From: Caenorhabditis elegans
Lineage: Eukaryota; Nematoda; Chromadorea; Rhabditida; Rhabditidae
Length of the DNA: 64,000 nt
Direction: 5' to 3'
Assembly: GCF_000002985.6 (NCBI RefSeq)
Contig: NC_003281.10
Span: 12,276,001 to 12,340,000 of the forward strand
Part shown: positions 1 through 31,793 of the stretch, one piece after another
How the letters are laid out: each line of letters starts with the position of its first letter
Position numbering within the stretch: the stretch's first letter is position 1
Notes under the pieces: generated by a model
What the model was told of the DNA's origin: nothing
Databases searched by the model: none
Seen by the model: only the letters and a program-made list of their open reading frames with translations
Translations under genes and position numbers: made by a program

Positions 1-3000
1 CAAACTCATGATTCATTCAATTTAGATCACTACAACGGGTCTCGACCATCGTTCGCATTTGCCGGAATCCATGGAGCCACGTCGACGCCAGTTTCGAAGC
101 AACCGCCGTTCCCGTTGTTCTCTGAACAAATCACTGAGGAATGCGGTGGCGGTGGCGGCGGCGGCGGCGATGATAGTGTTTTTGAGAGGACTGACTTTGT
201 GACGGCTATGGAATCGCCTGTTCTTCAGAATGACGTCATGAAAAAGGCGCTGGAAGCTCAAAAGGCAAAGGAAATGGAGGAAAAACGAGAAAAAGCGGCT
301 CCGAAATTCGATTTTTCCGCTGGAATCGGCGGCTCAATTCAAGATTCCAAAGCAAAAGCTCAAAAGGGAAACGAAGCCTTCAGAGAAACAGATCTACAGA
401 AAGCAGTACTCGGAGAATATAATGCAGCTCAGAACTATAGGGAAAATTCTCCAAAATCGTCTGATCCGGCGGCTCCGAAATTTGGCTTTTTCGCAGACAT
501 CGGCGGCTCAATTCAAGATCCCAAAGCTTCTGAAAAATCAGAAAATATGGGAAAATTTGGCTCAGAAACTTCTCCAAAATCACCAGCAGCTGAAGCCACA
601 CGTTTGGCTCCAAATTTCGATTTTTCCGCAGGATCCGGCTCCGGCTCAATTCATGATTCCAAAGCTTCTCCTTCTGAAAAATCGGGACGTTTTGGTGCAA
701 CAACGACAGGAAATTCACAGAAATCATCGATTTTCGGTGGGAACTTGCCTCCAAATGAGCCTGGGTTTTTTGGTGTGAAACCTCCTGGAAATGCACCCAA
801 ACAAGCAGAAATCCCCGCTAAAACTACAGGAAAACCGTCGATTTTTGGAGCAAACTCTCCTCAAACCAGTGGATTTTTCGGTGTGAAACCTACTGAAAAT
901 GCCCCGGAAAATGCTGAAATTCCAGCTAAAACTACTGGAAAATCGCCGATTTTTGGAGCAAAATTACCTCCAAATGAGCAAAAGCTGTCGACGATTTTTG
1001 GAGGAAGCTCTCCCAAAACCACTGGATTTTTACGTGTGAAGCCTGCGGAAAATGCCCCGGAAAATGCAGAAATCCCCGCTAAAACCACTGGAAAACCGCC
1101 GATTTTTGATGAAAAGCCGCCGGAAAAAGCTCAAAAACCATCAGTCCGGCCATATATTCTATTCAAAAACTACATTGGCCTTCTGAAGACACTCGCCGAC
1201 GATAAGAAATCATTCGAATCTAGCGCCGATCCACATTTCCGAGCTCTTTTGAAGAGGACCATCACTGAAAAGGTGCCATAACGATTTGATCTACAAAAAA
1301 TGCGGGAATTTTTTCCCCCGCGAAAAATGTGACGTCAGGGGCGGGTCTGCGTCTAAATTCCCGCATTTTTTGTAGATCACAAGGAAATGGGACATTCTGA
1401 CACCACGTGTTATTGTAGAGCCAAAAAAAAAAACTCTAATCACTTTTTTTTTTCAATTTTGCAAAAATTTAAAAAAAAAACGGTCGAATTTTATTTGAAT
1501 TCCCGCGCAAATGACGTCATTTTTTGAGTTTTCTGGCTAAATTGATCGGTTTTTTCTTCTATATATGTTTTATAACACTTTTTGTTAACTTTTCAAAAAT
1601 GTTCCGGTAATTTTTGACCAAAACATTCAAATTTGCAAAAAAAATTAAATGCTTGAATTTATTTTTAGAAAACCGTTTTTTGGTAAAAAAAAAATTCCTG
1701 TAAATTTCCGCTTTTTTTTCGATTTTCGAAATAGTTTTTTTTTTGGAAAGAAATCCAATTTTTATCCCACAAAATTTCCGGTAATTATTTTCTACGAAAT
1801 TTTTTTTCCGAAAAATCTGTAAAATTTCCGCACTTTTTCCGATTTTTTTGATGAAAAAAATTATTTTTTCCGAATTTCCAAAAAATGTTTTTTAAAAATA
1901 ATTTTAATTTTGAATTTTTTTTTCAAATTAATTTATTTTTGATTAAAAAATTTTTAAAATAAATTATTTCATGTTTTCAGAAAAAAAGTGAAAAAATTTT
2001 TAATTTTAGAGTAAAAAATTTTGTAAAAAATTGGCAAACTGTGACAAAAAGAAAAAAATTTTTTTCAGGTCACCGTGTTCACACAACGCCAAACATCGCC
2101 TGAATCTCGTGCCGAAATTCTGGAATTTTTCAAAAATTTACTGCAGAAGCAGAAAGTTCACGGATTCGCAGTTATTGGTAGTGCACCTGTATTGGAGTTG
2201 AAGACTGATGACGATGTCAATTATGCAGTTTTTTGTATTGTTGAGAAATATATTGTGAGCAATGATGTGCCATTTTTCGAGAAAAATTGAAAAATCGAAA
2301 ATTTTTGATTTTTAAAAAAATTGTTTCTTGAAATCAAAAAAAAACCTTTCAAAATTATCAAAAAATCACAATTTTCCGGAAAATCGGAAAAGAAACGGAA
2401 ATTTTCTATTTTTAATTTTATCTAAAAATATCAAATCTGAAAACAAGTAAAAAAATTGAAAAATTTTTCGATTTTCTGTGGAAAAAACTAAAAAATTCCG
2501 ATTTTCTGTGGAAAAAACTAAAAAATTTCGATTTTCTGAAAAAAAAAAATAAAAAATTCCGATTTTCTGGAAAAAAACCTGAAAATTCCGATTTTCTGGA
2601 AAAAAAACCTGAAAATTTCGATTTTCTGGAAAAAAAACTAAAAATTTCGATTTTCTGGAAAAAAAACTAAAAATTCCGATTTTCTGGAAAAAAAACTAAA
2701 AAATTTCGATTTTCTGGAAAAAAAACTAAAAATTTTCGATTTTCTGGAAAAAAAAACTAAAAAATTCCGATTTTCTGGAAAAAAAAAACTAAAAAATTCC
2801 GATTTTCTGAAAAAAAAAAAAAACTAAAAAATTCCGATTTTCTGGAAAAAAAACTAAAAAATTCCGATTGACACACAATTTATTTTCAAAAAAAATCGTC
2901 AAAAATGAAGAAAAAAACGCTGAAAAACCGAAAAAAAAGCTCCCGTAAATCGACATGAAGCAAGCGCGCCCCAATGTGAATTTTTTTTTGGCGCGCATTT

Positions 3001-6000
3001 GAAAAAAAAATTATCGGATTTTTAATTTTTTTTATTCCAGAAAATCGAAATTTTTTTAATTTCTTTTCCAGAAAGTCGAAATTTTTTAGTTTTTTTTTCC
3101 AGAAAATCGAAATTTTTTAGTTTTTTTTCCAGAAAATAGAAATTTTTAGTTTTTTTCCAGAAAATCGGAATTTTTTAGTTTTTTTTTCCAGAAAGTCGAA
3201 ATTTTTTAGTTTTTTTTCCAGAAAATCGGAATTTTTTAGTTTTTTTTTCCAGAAAATAGAAATTTTTAGTTTTTTTCCAGAAAATCGGAATTTTTTAGTT
3301 TTTTTTTCCAGAAAATCGAAATTTTTTAGTTTTTTTTTCCAGAAAGTCGAAATTTTTTAGTTTTTTTTTCCAGAAAATCGAAATTTTTTAGTTTTTTTTC
3401 CAGAAAATAGAAATTTTTAGTTTTTTTCCAGAAAATCGGAATTTTTTAGTTTTTTTTTCCAGAAAATCGAAATTTTTTAGTTTTTTTTTCCAGAAAATAG
3501 AAATTTTTAGTTTTTTTCCAGAAAATCGGAATTTTTTAGTTTTTTTTTTCCAGAAAGTCGAAATTTTTTAGTTTTTTTTCCAGAAAATCGGAATTTTTTA
3601 GTTTTTTTTTCCAGAAAATCGAAATTTTTTAGTTTTTTTTCCAGAAAATCGAAATTTTTTTAATTTCTTTTCCAGAAAATCGAAATTTTTTAGTTTTTTT
3701 TCCAGAAAATCGAAATTTTTTAGTTTTTTTTTCCAGAAAATCGAAATTTTTTTAATTTCTTTTCCAGAAAATAGAAATTTTTAGTTTTTTTCCAGAAAAT
3801 CGAAATTTTTAGTTTTTTTCCAGAAAATCGGAATTTTTTAGTTTTTTTTTCCAGAAAATCGAAATTTTTTAGTTTTTTCCACAGAAAATCGAAATTTTTT
3901 AGTTTTTTTCCAGAAAATCGGAATTTTTTAGTTTTTTCCACAGAAAATCGAAATTTTTTAGTTTTTTTCCAGAAAATCGGAATTTTTTAGTTTTTTTTTC
4001 CAGAAAATCGAAATTTTTTAGTTTTTTCCACAGAAAATCGAAATTTTTTTGTTTTTTTTCCAGAAAATCGGAATTTTTTAGTTAATTTTCCGTTTTTTTT
4101 TTTACTTGTTTTCAGAAAAAAAAAATCATTTTTTTTCCTTATTTTCGATATTTTTTAAAGGAAACCAAAAAATCGGAAAATTCCGTTTTTTTTTTTTTGA
4201 TTTTCCGGAAAATCCAGAAAAAGTGTCAGTTTTTACAGAAAATTTCGATTTTTTTGATAATTTTGAGAGGGTTTTTTTTTTTTAATCCAAGCTGAAATAT
4301 AAAATCAGGGAATTCGATTTTTTCACATTGATATTCGGAATCAGGAGCGTAAATAGCGTGGAAAAGTTAAGAAATTAACAAAAAAAAAAAATTTTTTTCC
4401 AGTCACTGGCCGAACTCGACGAGGAACTGGCTCCAACAATTTCCGATCTAATCTCTCGGCTCTCGGTAGCCCATCGACGTGTCGAGAAAGTATTCATTGT
4501 GCTCATGTTCAACAAATCGACACTTTTACGACAGAATCCTGAAGAGTGTCTGTCGAAATTTATGGAGCACACGACGGCTGAGAATTCGGATGCGGTGGCA
4601 ATTGAGTGGAATCAAGAAAAGGCGCTTGTCACGCTTTTCTTTACGGTTTTCGCCAAAAGTGTGTGTTATTTATTTCCCATGTATTTCCCATGGGGACTAG
4701 AAAACTCAGATTTAAATAATGGCCTAACAAAAGCACGCGGACGAGGAAAAATCCGAGGCTGTGTAGTCCTCTCGGAGTTTTCTTCGATTTTCTTTTCGGG
4801 TTTTTCGCCTATTTTTGTCGTTTTTTTCTCTTCATCAAATAGAAAATCTTGTCAATTTTCTGAAAAAAAAGCAAGAAAAACAGGTGTCCGAGAGGAGTCC
4901 ACAATCAGCGTTTGCGTGCAACTAAAGAAAATCGAAGAAAACTCCAAGAGGACTACACGGCCGAGGATTTTTCCTCGGCCGCGTGCTTTTGTTAGGCCAT
5001 TTTTTTAATTGTCAAACGGCGTTTTCTAGTCCTTCGGAAAACATTTTCCGGCAAATTGACGGAAGTGCCGGAATTGACAATTTCCATCAAATTGCTGGCA
5101 AATCGGCAAATTGCCGAAACTGAAAATTTCCGGCAATATGCCGATTTGCCGGATTCGAACATTTCCGGCAAATCGGCAATTTGGCGGAATTGAATATTGT
5201 CGGCAAATCGACAAATTGCCGGAATTGAAATTTCCGGCATATCGACAAATGCCGAAAATTAAAATTTCCGCTAAATGCCGATTTGCCGGAATCGAACATT
5301 TCCGGCAAATCGGCAATTTGCCAGAACTGACGATTTCCGGCAAAAAGCTTATTCCAAAAAACAAAAAAGTTTTTTTTTTTAATTTAAAATTTAAAAAACC
5401 TTTTAAGAGTGCAAAATTGGAGTTTTCAAAAGTTTTGAAAAAACAAAAAAAAATATTTTTTCAGACGCCACAATCGCTTCAAAAGGATACAAAATGGTGT
5501 TGAACGACGATTTGCTGTGGAAATATGTGAAAATGTCCGTAGATCACGTGCTCGAAATTCCAAAAGCGTCGTTTATTCTTCTGCAATTGATAACGGTATG
5601 AGAGGAATTTCGCCGCGGATTTCTGGCTTCCCTCATAAATTGAAATGGAAGAGTTTTTTGCCGAACTAGGCCAGGCCATATCTGGGGGGTAGATTTACGG
5701 CGCGTTGCGTGTCGCGTCGCGGCTCGATTGTAAAACTAAATGTATTTGTCCGTGTGGAGTCCGGCAGGCGATTGTCAATGGAGCGCGAAAAATTACAATG
5801 AGGAAGGCCAGAACCCCGTGAATTTCAACAAAAAAACCCATTTAAAAAATTAAAAAAAAAATTTTTTTTTTGCAGACCTGCAAGCCCCGTCTCCACACAG
5901 ATTATGCGCGATGGAACGAAATGCTCGGATCAATCCAAAATGCAATTATTCCGGAATTGGAGTCGAATTCGTTTGAAGGTGATGAAGCGATCGTCAGTCA

Positions 6001-6034
6001 GTTGGCACAAATGGCTGCCGTACTTCAACAATAA
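1..6034 (+). CDS. Gle1-like nucleoporin with FG repeats (5' partial)
   Basis: Exons, all joining in frame: 1-1272 (open from base 1, so it starts upstream), 2069-2254, 4403-4658, 5465-5595, 5876-6034 (TAA). At least 667 residues lie in the window. Residues 1-40 are polar, then comes a Gly run and a charged helix (about 75-100). Residues 200-380 carry FG motifs (IFG, FFGVKP) in a repeat of roughly 38 residues. The last 290 residues align by eye with the C-terminal helical domain of GLE1: 'FFKNLLQKQKVHGFAVIG', 'YAVFCIVEKYI', 'ISDLISRLSVAHRRVEKVF' and the final 'DYARWNEMLGSIQNAI' fall in the order of the human domain. Gle1 acts with DDX19/Dbp5 at the cytoplasmic face of the nuclear pore in mRNA export. 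The first donor (AAG|GTGCCA) is weak, but phase and homology support it. FG repeats on a Gle1 domain are unusual; a generic FG nucleoporin is the alternative. Confidence 0.62.
1284..1406. repeat. Palindromic element, GATCTACAAAAAATGCGGG family
   Basis: Two arms, 'gatctacaaaaaatgcggga' and its reverse complement, flank a centre with 'tgacgtca', followed by 'tgggacattctgacaccacg'. It lies just inside the first intron of the Gle1-like gene. Seven other copies occur in the window. Confidence 0.75.
1407..2068. other. AT-rich intron sequence
   Basis: Intron sequence rich in A and T runs, ending in the acceptor TTTTTTTCAG at 2059-2068. I see no gene or defined element in it. Confidence 0.7.
2450..2870 (+). 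repeat. Minisatellite array, left arm of a giant inverted repeat
   Basis: About 14 units of roughly 29 bp carrying 'attccgattttctgg' followed by A runs and 'ctaaaa'. The opposite orientation of the same unit fills 3020-4090. It lies in intron 2 of the Gle1-like gene. Confidence 0.85.
3020..4090 (-). repeat. Minisatellite array, right arm of a giant inverted repeat
   Basis: More than 35 units reading 'ttttttccagaaaatcgaaa' with small variants, the reverse complement of the array at 2450-2870. On the coding strand each unit contains 'tttttccag', a C. elegans-like 3' splice site, so the intron holds dozens of decoy acceptors before the true one at 4402. Confidence 0.85.
4719..5008. repeat. Foldback (MITE-like) element
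   Basis: The arm 'ggcctaacaaaagcacgcgg' with 'gtgtagtcctct' and 'ggagttttcttcgattttct' is repeated inverted at the right end. Total about 290 bp, in intron 3 of the Gle1-like gene. Confidence 0.8.
5040..5345. repeat. 35-bp CCGGCAAAT minisatellite block
   Basis: Degenerate units of 'ccggcaaatcggcaaattg' joined by 'aattgaaaatt'. First of about 20 blocks of this family in the window. Confidence 0.85.
5613..5815 (+). repeat. Dispersed repeat, 'tagatttacggcgcgttgcg' family
   Basis: Contains 'ctaaatgtatttgtccgtgt', 'gcgattgtcaatggagcgcg' and 'aaggccagaacccc'. Other copies lie at 19367-19560 (inverted) and 27776-27955. It sits in the last intron of the Gle1-like gene. Confidence 0.8.
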
Positions 6035-6198
6035 CGTTTTTTTAAATGAATTTTCTGTGATTTCTTGATTTCTCGGCCCCCGATTTTACCTATTTATATC
6101 GTCATTATTTTCAATTTTTTTTTTGGTGTGAGAAACAAACTTGTACTATGATTTTCTCACATATTCCGCGCTGGTTATCAATTTATTTTTTTCTGTTT

Positions 6199-6204
6199 AA
6201 TAAA
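6199..6204 (+). terminator. Poly(A) signal of the Gle1-like gene
   Basis: AATAAA, 165 nt after the TAA at 6032-6034, in T-rich sequence. It is the first canonical hexamer after the stop. Confidence 0.7.
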
Positions 6205-6339
6205 TATTTTTGAGATCCAAAAACTGTTTGTGTTTTTTTTTTCAAATTAAAGACAAAGTGGCCATTTTGAATGCTAAAAAAATGAGCAAAAATGGCTCTA
6301 AGGCACGAATAATAGCCAAATCAAAGGACGATTTTTCGG

Positions 6340-6890
6340 GCGAATCGGCAATTTGGCGGAATCGAAAATTTCCGGCAAATTGGCAAATTGCTGGAATTGA
6401 AATCTTCCGGCAAATCGGCATATTGCCGGAATTGAAAATTTCCGGCAAATCGGCATATTGCCGGAATTGACCATTTCCGGCAAATCGGCATATTGCCGGA
6501 ATTGACCATTTCCGGCAAATCGGCATATTGCCGCAATTGAAAATTTCCTTCAAATCAGCATATTGCCGGAATTGAATATTTCCGGAAAATCGGCAAATGC
6601 CGGAAATTAAAAATTCAGGCAATTCGGCAAATTGCCGGAATCAAAAATTTCCGGCAAATCGGCATATTGCCGGAATTGAAAATTTCTGGAAAGTCGGCAA
6701 ATTGTCGGAATTGAATATTTCCGGAAAATCGGCAAATGCCGGAAATTAAAAATTCAGGCAATTCGGCAAATTGCCGGATATGAAAACTTCCGGCAAATTG
6801 TGGTTTTGCCCTTTTTGTTCCTGGAAATTTCAATTTTAATCCGCAAAATTGTACGTATCCTATGAATGTTCTAAATAGGAGTTTCCGGCA
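6340..6890. repeat. 35-bp minisatellite block with partial core
   Basis: About 13 units, then from 6798 part of the shared core in minus orientation ('gtggttttgccc', 'aatttcaattttaatccgca'). Confidence 0.85.
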
Positions 6891-6959
6891 ATTTGTCGAT
6901 TTGCCGGAAAATAAATTTGCCGAACGTCAATTTCCGTCCACTCCTGAGCCAAACTCACG

Positions 6960-7140
6960 TTTTTCCACGTACAAAGTCGTAAATCGTAAATCGACATGCA
7001 CCGCCTTTTGTTTCCAAAATTCGAGCAATAAATCGACGCTACAGTAGTCTTATTTAAACCATTACTGTAGTTTTCTTTTCGCTACGAGATATTTTGCGCG
7101 TCAAATATGTTGTGCAATACGCATTCTCGTAATATTTTTC
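6960..7140. repeat. Dispersed repeat with 'tcgctacgagatattttgcg'
   Basis: Contains 'aaatcgacgctacagtag', 'tcgctacgagatattttgcg' and 'tcaaatatgttgtgcaatac'. I recognise this as a common dispersed C. elegans sequence, from general knowledge only. Confidence 0.45.
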
Positions 7141-7168
7141 TAGAGAAACCGTTGAATATTTATCAAAT

Positions 7169-7174
7169 TTTTAT
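7169..7174 (-). terminator. Poly(A) signal of the MRP gene
   Basis: AATAAA on the minus strand, 34 nt after the TGA complementary to 7208-7210. Confidence 0.65.
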
Positions 7175-7207
7175 TGAAATTCCAACAAAAAAATTTTTTT
7201 TTAAAGA

Positions 7208-27178
<19,971 letters not shown>

Positions 27179-27775
27179 GTCGAGGGGGCGAGGGGGTTAG
27201 AAGTCAATCGAAAACGTCAACTTTTATAAACTCTGCCGAGAAGTTTCAACTATTCTACGGGATCACTTTACGACACACACAGGAGTCACGGAGCAAATTT
27301 GCATTTTCCAGTTTTTTTGAAACTGAACATGCCATTGTTGAACCTGAAAAACGGATAGACACCACATATCAATTGATCAATTCTGATTTTGTGAACTGTT
27401 GGAAAAGTATAACGTGAGTGACGTCATTGGAATTTCAAATTTTGGTTTCAATGGAAATAACGTTTCATCTTGAATTAAAATTGGTTACATAAAAAAGTCC
27501 ACAATTTTTTTGCCAGCTGCAGTATTTCGTTCCAGAATATAGTTGATAAAATGTAGTCAGAAAAAAAATTTGGCTACATTTTGCACAGTAATATTTTTTT
27601 TTAACGATATCCTTCAAATATTTTTTTCAAATTCTAGTTTTTTAACGTTTTAGTTAAATTTCCACGTGGATTAGAAATTTATTCATATTGAATTTTCAAA
27701 TTTTAGCATGAAAATGTAAGCCTGAAACAGAGCCTTGGGCTACGGACTAATCCTAAAACTGTCTGGGTCGGATAG

Positions 27776-27955
27776 ATTTTGTGTAGATTTACGGCGCGTT
27801 GCGTGTCGCGTCGCGGCTCGATTTTAGTTGTAAAACTAAATGTATATGTCCGTGTGGATGGAGTACACGACTTTCCCACGCGTTGTCCGGTGGGCGATTG
27901 TCAATGGAGCGCGAAAAATTAAATGAGGACGGCCAGAACCCCCTCCCCCGTGCTA
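27776..27955 (+). repeat. Dispersed repeat, 'tagatttacggcgcgttgcg' family
   Basis: Third copy in the window, with 'gtagatttacggcgcgttgc', 'gtacacgactttcccacgcg' and 'gtcaatggagcgcgaaaaat'. It lies about 600 bp upstream of the MRP start codon. Confidence 0.8.
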
Positions 27956-28723
27956 AGCTTATATATTAAGCCTGAAGACTACGCCTAAGTTAAAAAAGGT
28001 GAAACTTATAGTCAACGTTTTTTAAAGTGAACAAAAAATATTGTCATTTTATGATTCCCTGAAAAAATGTAAAAGTTCGAATTTAAACTTAAAACACATG
28101 GCTTCTTTTCATCACGTTTATTTTGTATTTGCTCAATTTTTTAAAACTGATTGTGAAGCCAAAAAATTGAAATTTAAAAACAAATTCCATTTGAATTACT
28201 CTAGCTGGTTTTTATACTTTTAAACTACTATTTTTCCTCAGTCGTAAATATTTTTGACCCTCATTTTTTGCTCCTCGTTTCGCCTTAACTATTTTCTACC
28301 AGTTCCTGAAAAATATAATATTAAAATACTGCTTGTACAAGCTTGTCCCTTTATATATTTGTATTTACAAATGTTAACTCGCCAGCTAACTGAGCCAGCT
28401 CAAAATACATACACATGGTCTCTTTGCTCAGAAATTGAGCAGAACTAGTGGCTCATGCTCTTGAAAAATATTGTTGTTTTATGATTAAAAACTCAACGAA
28501 CAGTTGTATCTAGCAGGAGTATTTAAACACTGAACGTAATGGCTGCAAGCACCACTAATTGTTATACCCAAAAATGGAGTAGCGCTTTTGAAAGTTTGTA
28601 TAATGCAAATATATACTAATGCAAAAAAACACTCCAAAAATTGTATTCAGGTTTTTCAAGCAAACAACTTTTTGGGAAGTTCTTTTTGAGATAGATTTTT
28701 TAATAAATTAAAAAAAAAAAAAA

Positions 28724-28800
28724 GGTGTCAGAGTGTCCCATCACGGCAAGAACGTGCTGAGAAAAAATTCCCGCATTTATTGTAGATCAAAACGTGATGG
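28724..28800. repeat. Truncated palindromic element
   Basis: Starts 'ggtgtcagagtgtcccatca' and ends 'gtagatcaaaacgtgatgg'; the central half of the usual element is missing. Confidence 0.65.
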
Positions 28801-29329
28801 ACCAAAGTTACATTTTTTTCATAAATTTTTCATGGAAAAATTCTGACTTTTTTCGTCCTGGTTTTGCCCTACAGTAATGAGCTTCTTCGTTTTTTTTGAA
28901 AATCGTACCGTCGAAAACTGAAGTAGCCACTTGTTCAAACGAGGGCTATTTGTGCATCTACGACAGGAGTTCTTATCAATTGTGTACACCAAGAACAAAT
29001 AGTTCCATCATAGCTGTTCAAAATCTCATTACTCATCGCTTGTTGTGTATTTAGTTCAAATTTTTTTTTGAGTTACAAGTGTACTTGGATGGCTGTTAAA
29101 AACCTCTGTTTTTCGTCTAATTTTTGTATAACAGCGAGAAACCAATTAGGAAGAAAAATTGCGAAACCCAATTTTTCTCTTTCTCTGCGTATCCATCTGC
29201 GTTCCCTTGTGATATTTCGATACTCGTTTGCAATAGATGAGACCACTTTTCTTTCTTTTTTGATTCTTCTTTTAGTTAGAAAAACGTTAAATCAGATACA
29301 ATCCTCAATAAAATAAACTTAATTTTAGC

Positions 29330-29990
29330 AGCCGACAATTGCCGGTTGCCTTAAAATTGAAGTAAATCCAGCAGCTGACAGCTAGCGGTTGCAGGAAAAA
29401 AATTCAGTAATTTCAGCAGCCGTCAGTTGCCGGTTGCCGAAAAAATGCAGTAATTTCTACAGCCGACAGTTCTCGGTTGCCGAAAAAATGCAGTAAATCC
29501 AGCAGCTGACAGTCACCGGTTGCCGAAAAATTGCAATAATTTCAGCAGACGACAGTTGCCGGTTGCCGAAAAATTGCGATGATTTAAGCAGCCGACAGTT
29601 GCCTGTTACCGAAGAATTGCAGTAATCTCAGCAGCCGACAGTTGCCGGTTGCCGAAAAATTGCGATGATTTAAGCAGCCGACAGTTGCCTGTTACCGAAG
29701 AGTTGCAGTAATCTCAGCAGCCGACAGTTGCCGGTTGCCGAAAAATTGCGATGATTTAAGCAGCCGACAGTTGCCTGTTACCAAAGAATTGCAGTAATCT
29801 CAGCAGCCGACAGTTGCCGGTTGCCGAAGAATTGCAGTAATCTCAGCAGCCGACAGTTGCCGGTTGCCGAAAAATTGCAGTAACTTCAGCAGCCGACAGT
29901 TGCCCGTTGCCTTAAAATTGCAGTAATTTCAGCAGCCGACAGTTGCCGGCTACCGAAAAATAGCGGCAATTTCAGCAGCCATTCAGGGGA
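29330..29990 (+). repeat. 43-bp satellite with CAGCCGACAGTTGCC
   Basis: About 15 units of 'cagccgacagttgccggttg' plus 'ccgaaaaattgcagtaattt'. A higher-order period is visible where 'tgcgatgatttaag' and 'tgcagtaatctcag' variants alternate (29600-29800). Confidence 0.88.
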
Positions 29991-30544
29991 GTAATTTGAT
30001 GAGACTAAACCCTCCCAAAAATTTACTTCCGTCTCAAAAAATCGTTACTGATCACCATCTCTCATTGCAAAACATATCACTAATTGGCGAACTATCTAAC
30101 GTTTTTAACAGTGATACCCCCTTCTTCCGTCTTACCAAATTAGTCACCGATCCAAATAAATTTTCATCAATTCAATGTCCCATGTCATTCCAATATATAA
30201 AACCATTGTGATTTAGTCAATCCACATTCTTTTTCGTTCTTGACGTTAATAGATGCAAAGTTTTGGAGGTGGAGTTTGAGACGCCAATAATGGAAACTGT
30301 TTAGATACCATAACAAATTAACCTTTTTTAAAAGATAAAACGGTCATATTTCCTCTTTTTTCGAAAAATGTTCAGGGGTTCTCTCAAAAAGTTGACTTTC
30401 TAATTTTACACATTTTGGAGTTCACCGACTGAAATTTTTATGAACGAACAAAAAACGGTAGACCTTTAGTCTTATAAAAATGTTTAATTTTCCAATTTTC
30501 CCTAGTGAAGTCATAAGATATACCATACTTTTACCTGCCCCAGA

Positions 30545-31545
30545 ACCCAATTTTCCCGAGCCTACAGTATCCCTACAGTAATCTTACAGTGTATTTACAT
30601 TTTTGTATACGCATTATGTACATCAATCCTACAGTACCCCTACAGTGCCCAAACCATATCCCCCTACTAACCCAAACCGATATCCCTTCAAAAGACGAAA
30701 AGCCAAAATTTCCAAAACTACAGTAATCCTACAGTACCTACAGCAATCTTACAGGGCCATTACAGCACTACTACAGTACCCCGACCATATCCCCCACTAA
30801 CCCCCAAATCAATATGGTTTCAAAAAACAAAAACTAAATTTTATGGAATCTACAGTAACCTTAAAGAACCCATACAGTACTGTCACAGTACCTCGACACT
30901 ATCCCCAAACTAATATTCCTTCAAATGAAAAACCAACACAATTTTCTTACAATTACAATAACCCTACAGTACCCCCACACTAGCCCCTAAACCGAAATCC
31001 CTTCAAATGTATAAAAGAACACAATTTTCCGACAACTACAGTAACCCTACAGTACCTCTACAGTACTACTACAGTACCCCGAAACTATCCCCCCTAACCC
31101 CCAAACCAATATGTCTTCAAAAAAATAAAAACTCAATTTTATCTAATCTACAGTAACCCTAATCTACCCCAACAGTTTTTTTACAGCACCTCGACACTAT
31201 CCCCACTAACCCCGAACTAATACCCCTTCAAATGAAAAACCAAAACAATTTTCCTACAACTACAGTAACCCTACAGTTCTAGTACAGTACCTCTACAGTA
31301 CTACTACAGTACCCCGACCCTATCCCCCTACTTACCCAAAATTAATATCTCTTCAAAAGACGAAAAGCCAATTTTTCCAAAACTACAGTAATCCTACAGT
31401 ACTTCTGCAGTCCCCGTACAGTACGCCTACAGTACTCCGACCATATCCCCCTACTGACCTACAATATTCCTTCAAAATAGGAAAACGGTCTATTTTTCGA
31501 AATGACAATAACCCTACAGTAATCCTACTGTACCCCTGCAACACC
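30545..31545 (+). repeat. CTACAGTA-rich degenerate array
   Basis: Dozens of 'ctacagta' and 'cctacagtacc' motifs, with a longer period of roughly 180-220 bp marked by 'tatcccccactaaccc' and 'tcccttcaaa'. Confidence 0.8.
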
Positions 31546-31793
31546 TCAACTTGAAATTTTTAATCAGCAATTTTTGTGGTCACTCTTCATTATTCTACCG
31601 TAAACCATATACATTTTTGTCATTAAAACTCCTATCACCGAGCCAAATGTGCATTTTTAAATGTCAAATTACTCAACGTCTGCTCCATTTTTGCAGTGTC
31701 GTTTCGTGCTCTCCTACTCTCTATTCTTCCGTTTTCTTATCATTTCTTTCAACTTCTGTTTTCGAACATTAAGTTTTAAGATCATTTTTCAAA

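Larger units (their letters stand above)
6035..7207. other. Intergenic region between the convergent Gle1-like and MRP genes
   Basis: Holds the two poly(A) signals, a 35-bp minisatellite block and a dispersed repeat. I see no gene here; the short open frames are repeat-derived. Confidence 0.75.
27179..31793. other. Intergenic region between the divergent MRP and bZIP-like A genes
   Basis: Contains a dispersed repeat, part of a palindromic element, a 43-bp satellite and a CTACAGTA array (listed separately). 28040-29320 has only short, unsupported open frames. Promoters of the two divergent genes must lie at the two ends, but I cannot point to a core element. Confidence 0.65.

Noticed and set aside
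30545..31545. CTACAGTA array as a CRISPR-like array
   Set aside because: Eukaryotic context; the motifs are short, irregularly spaced and without unique spacers.
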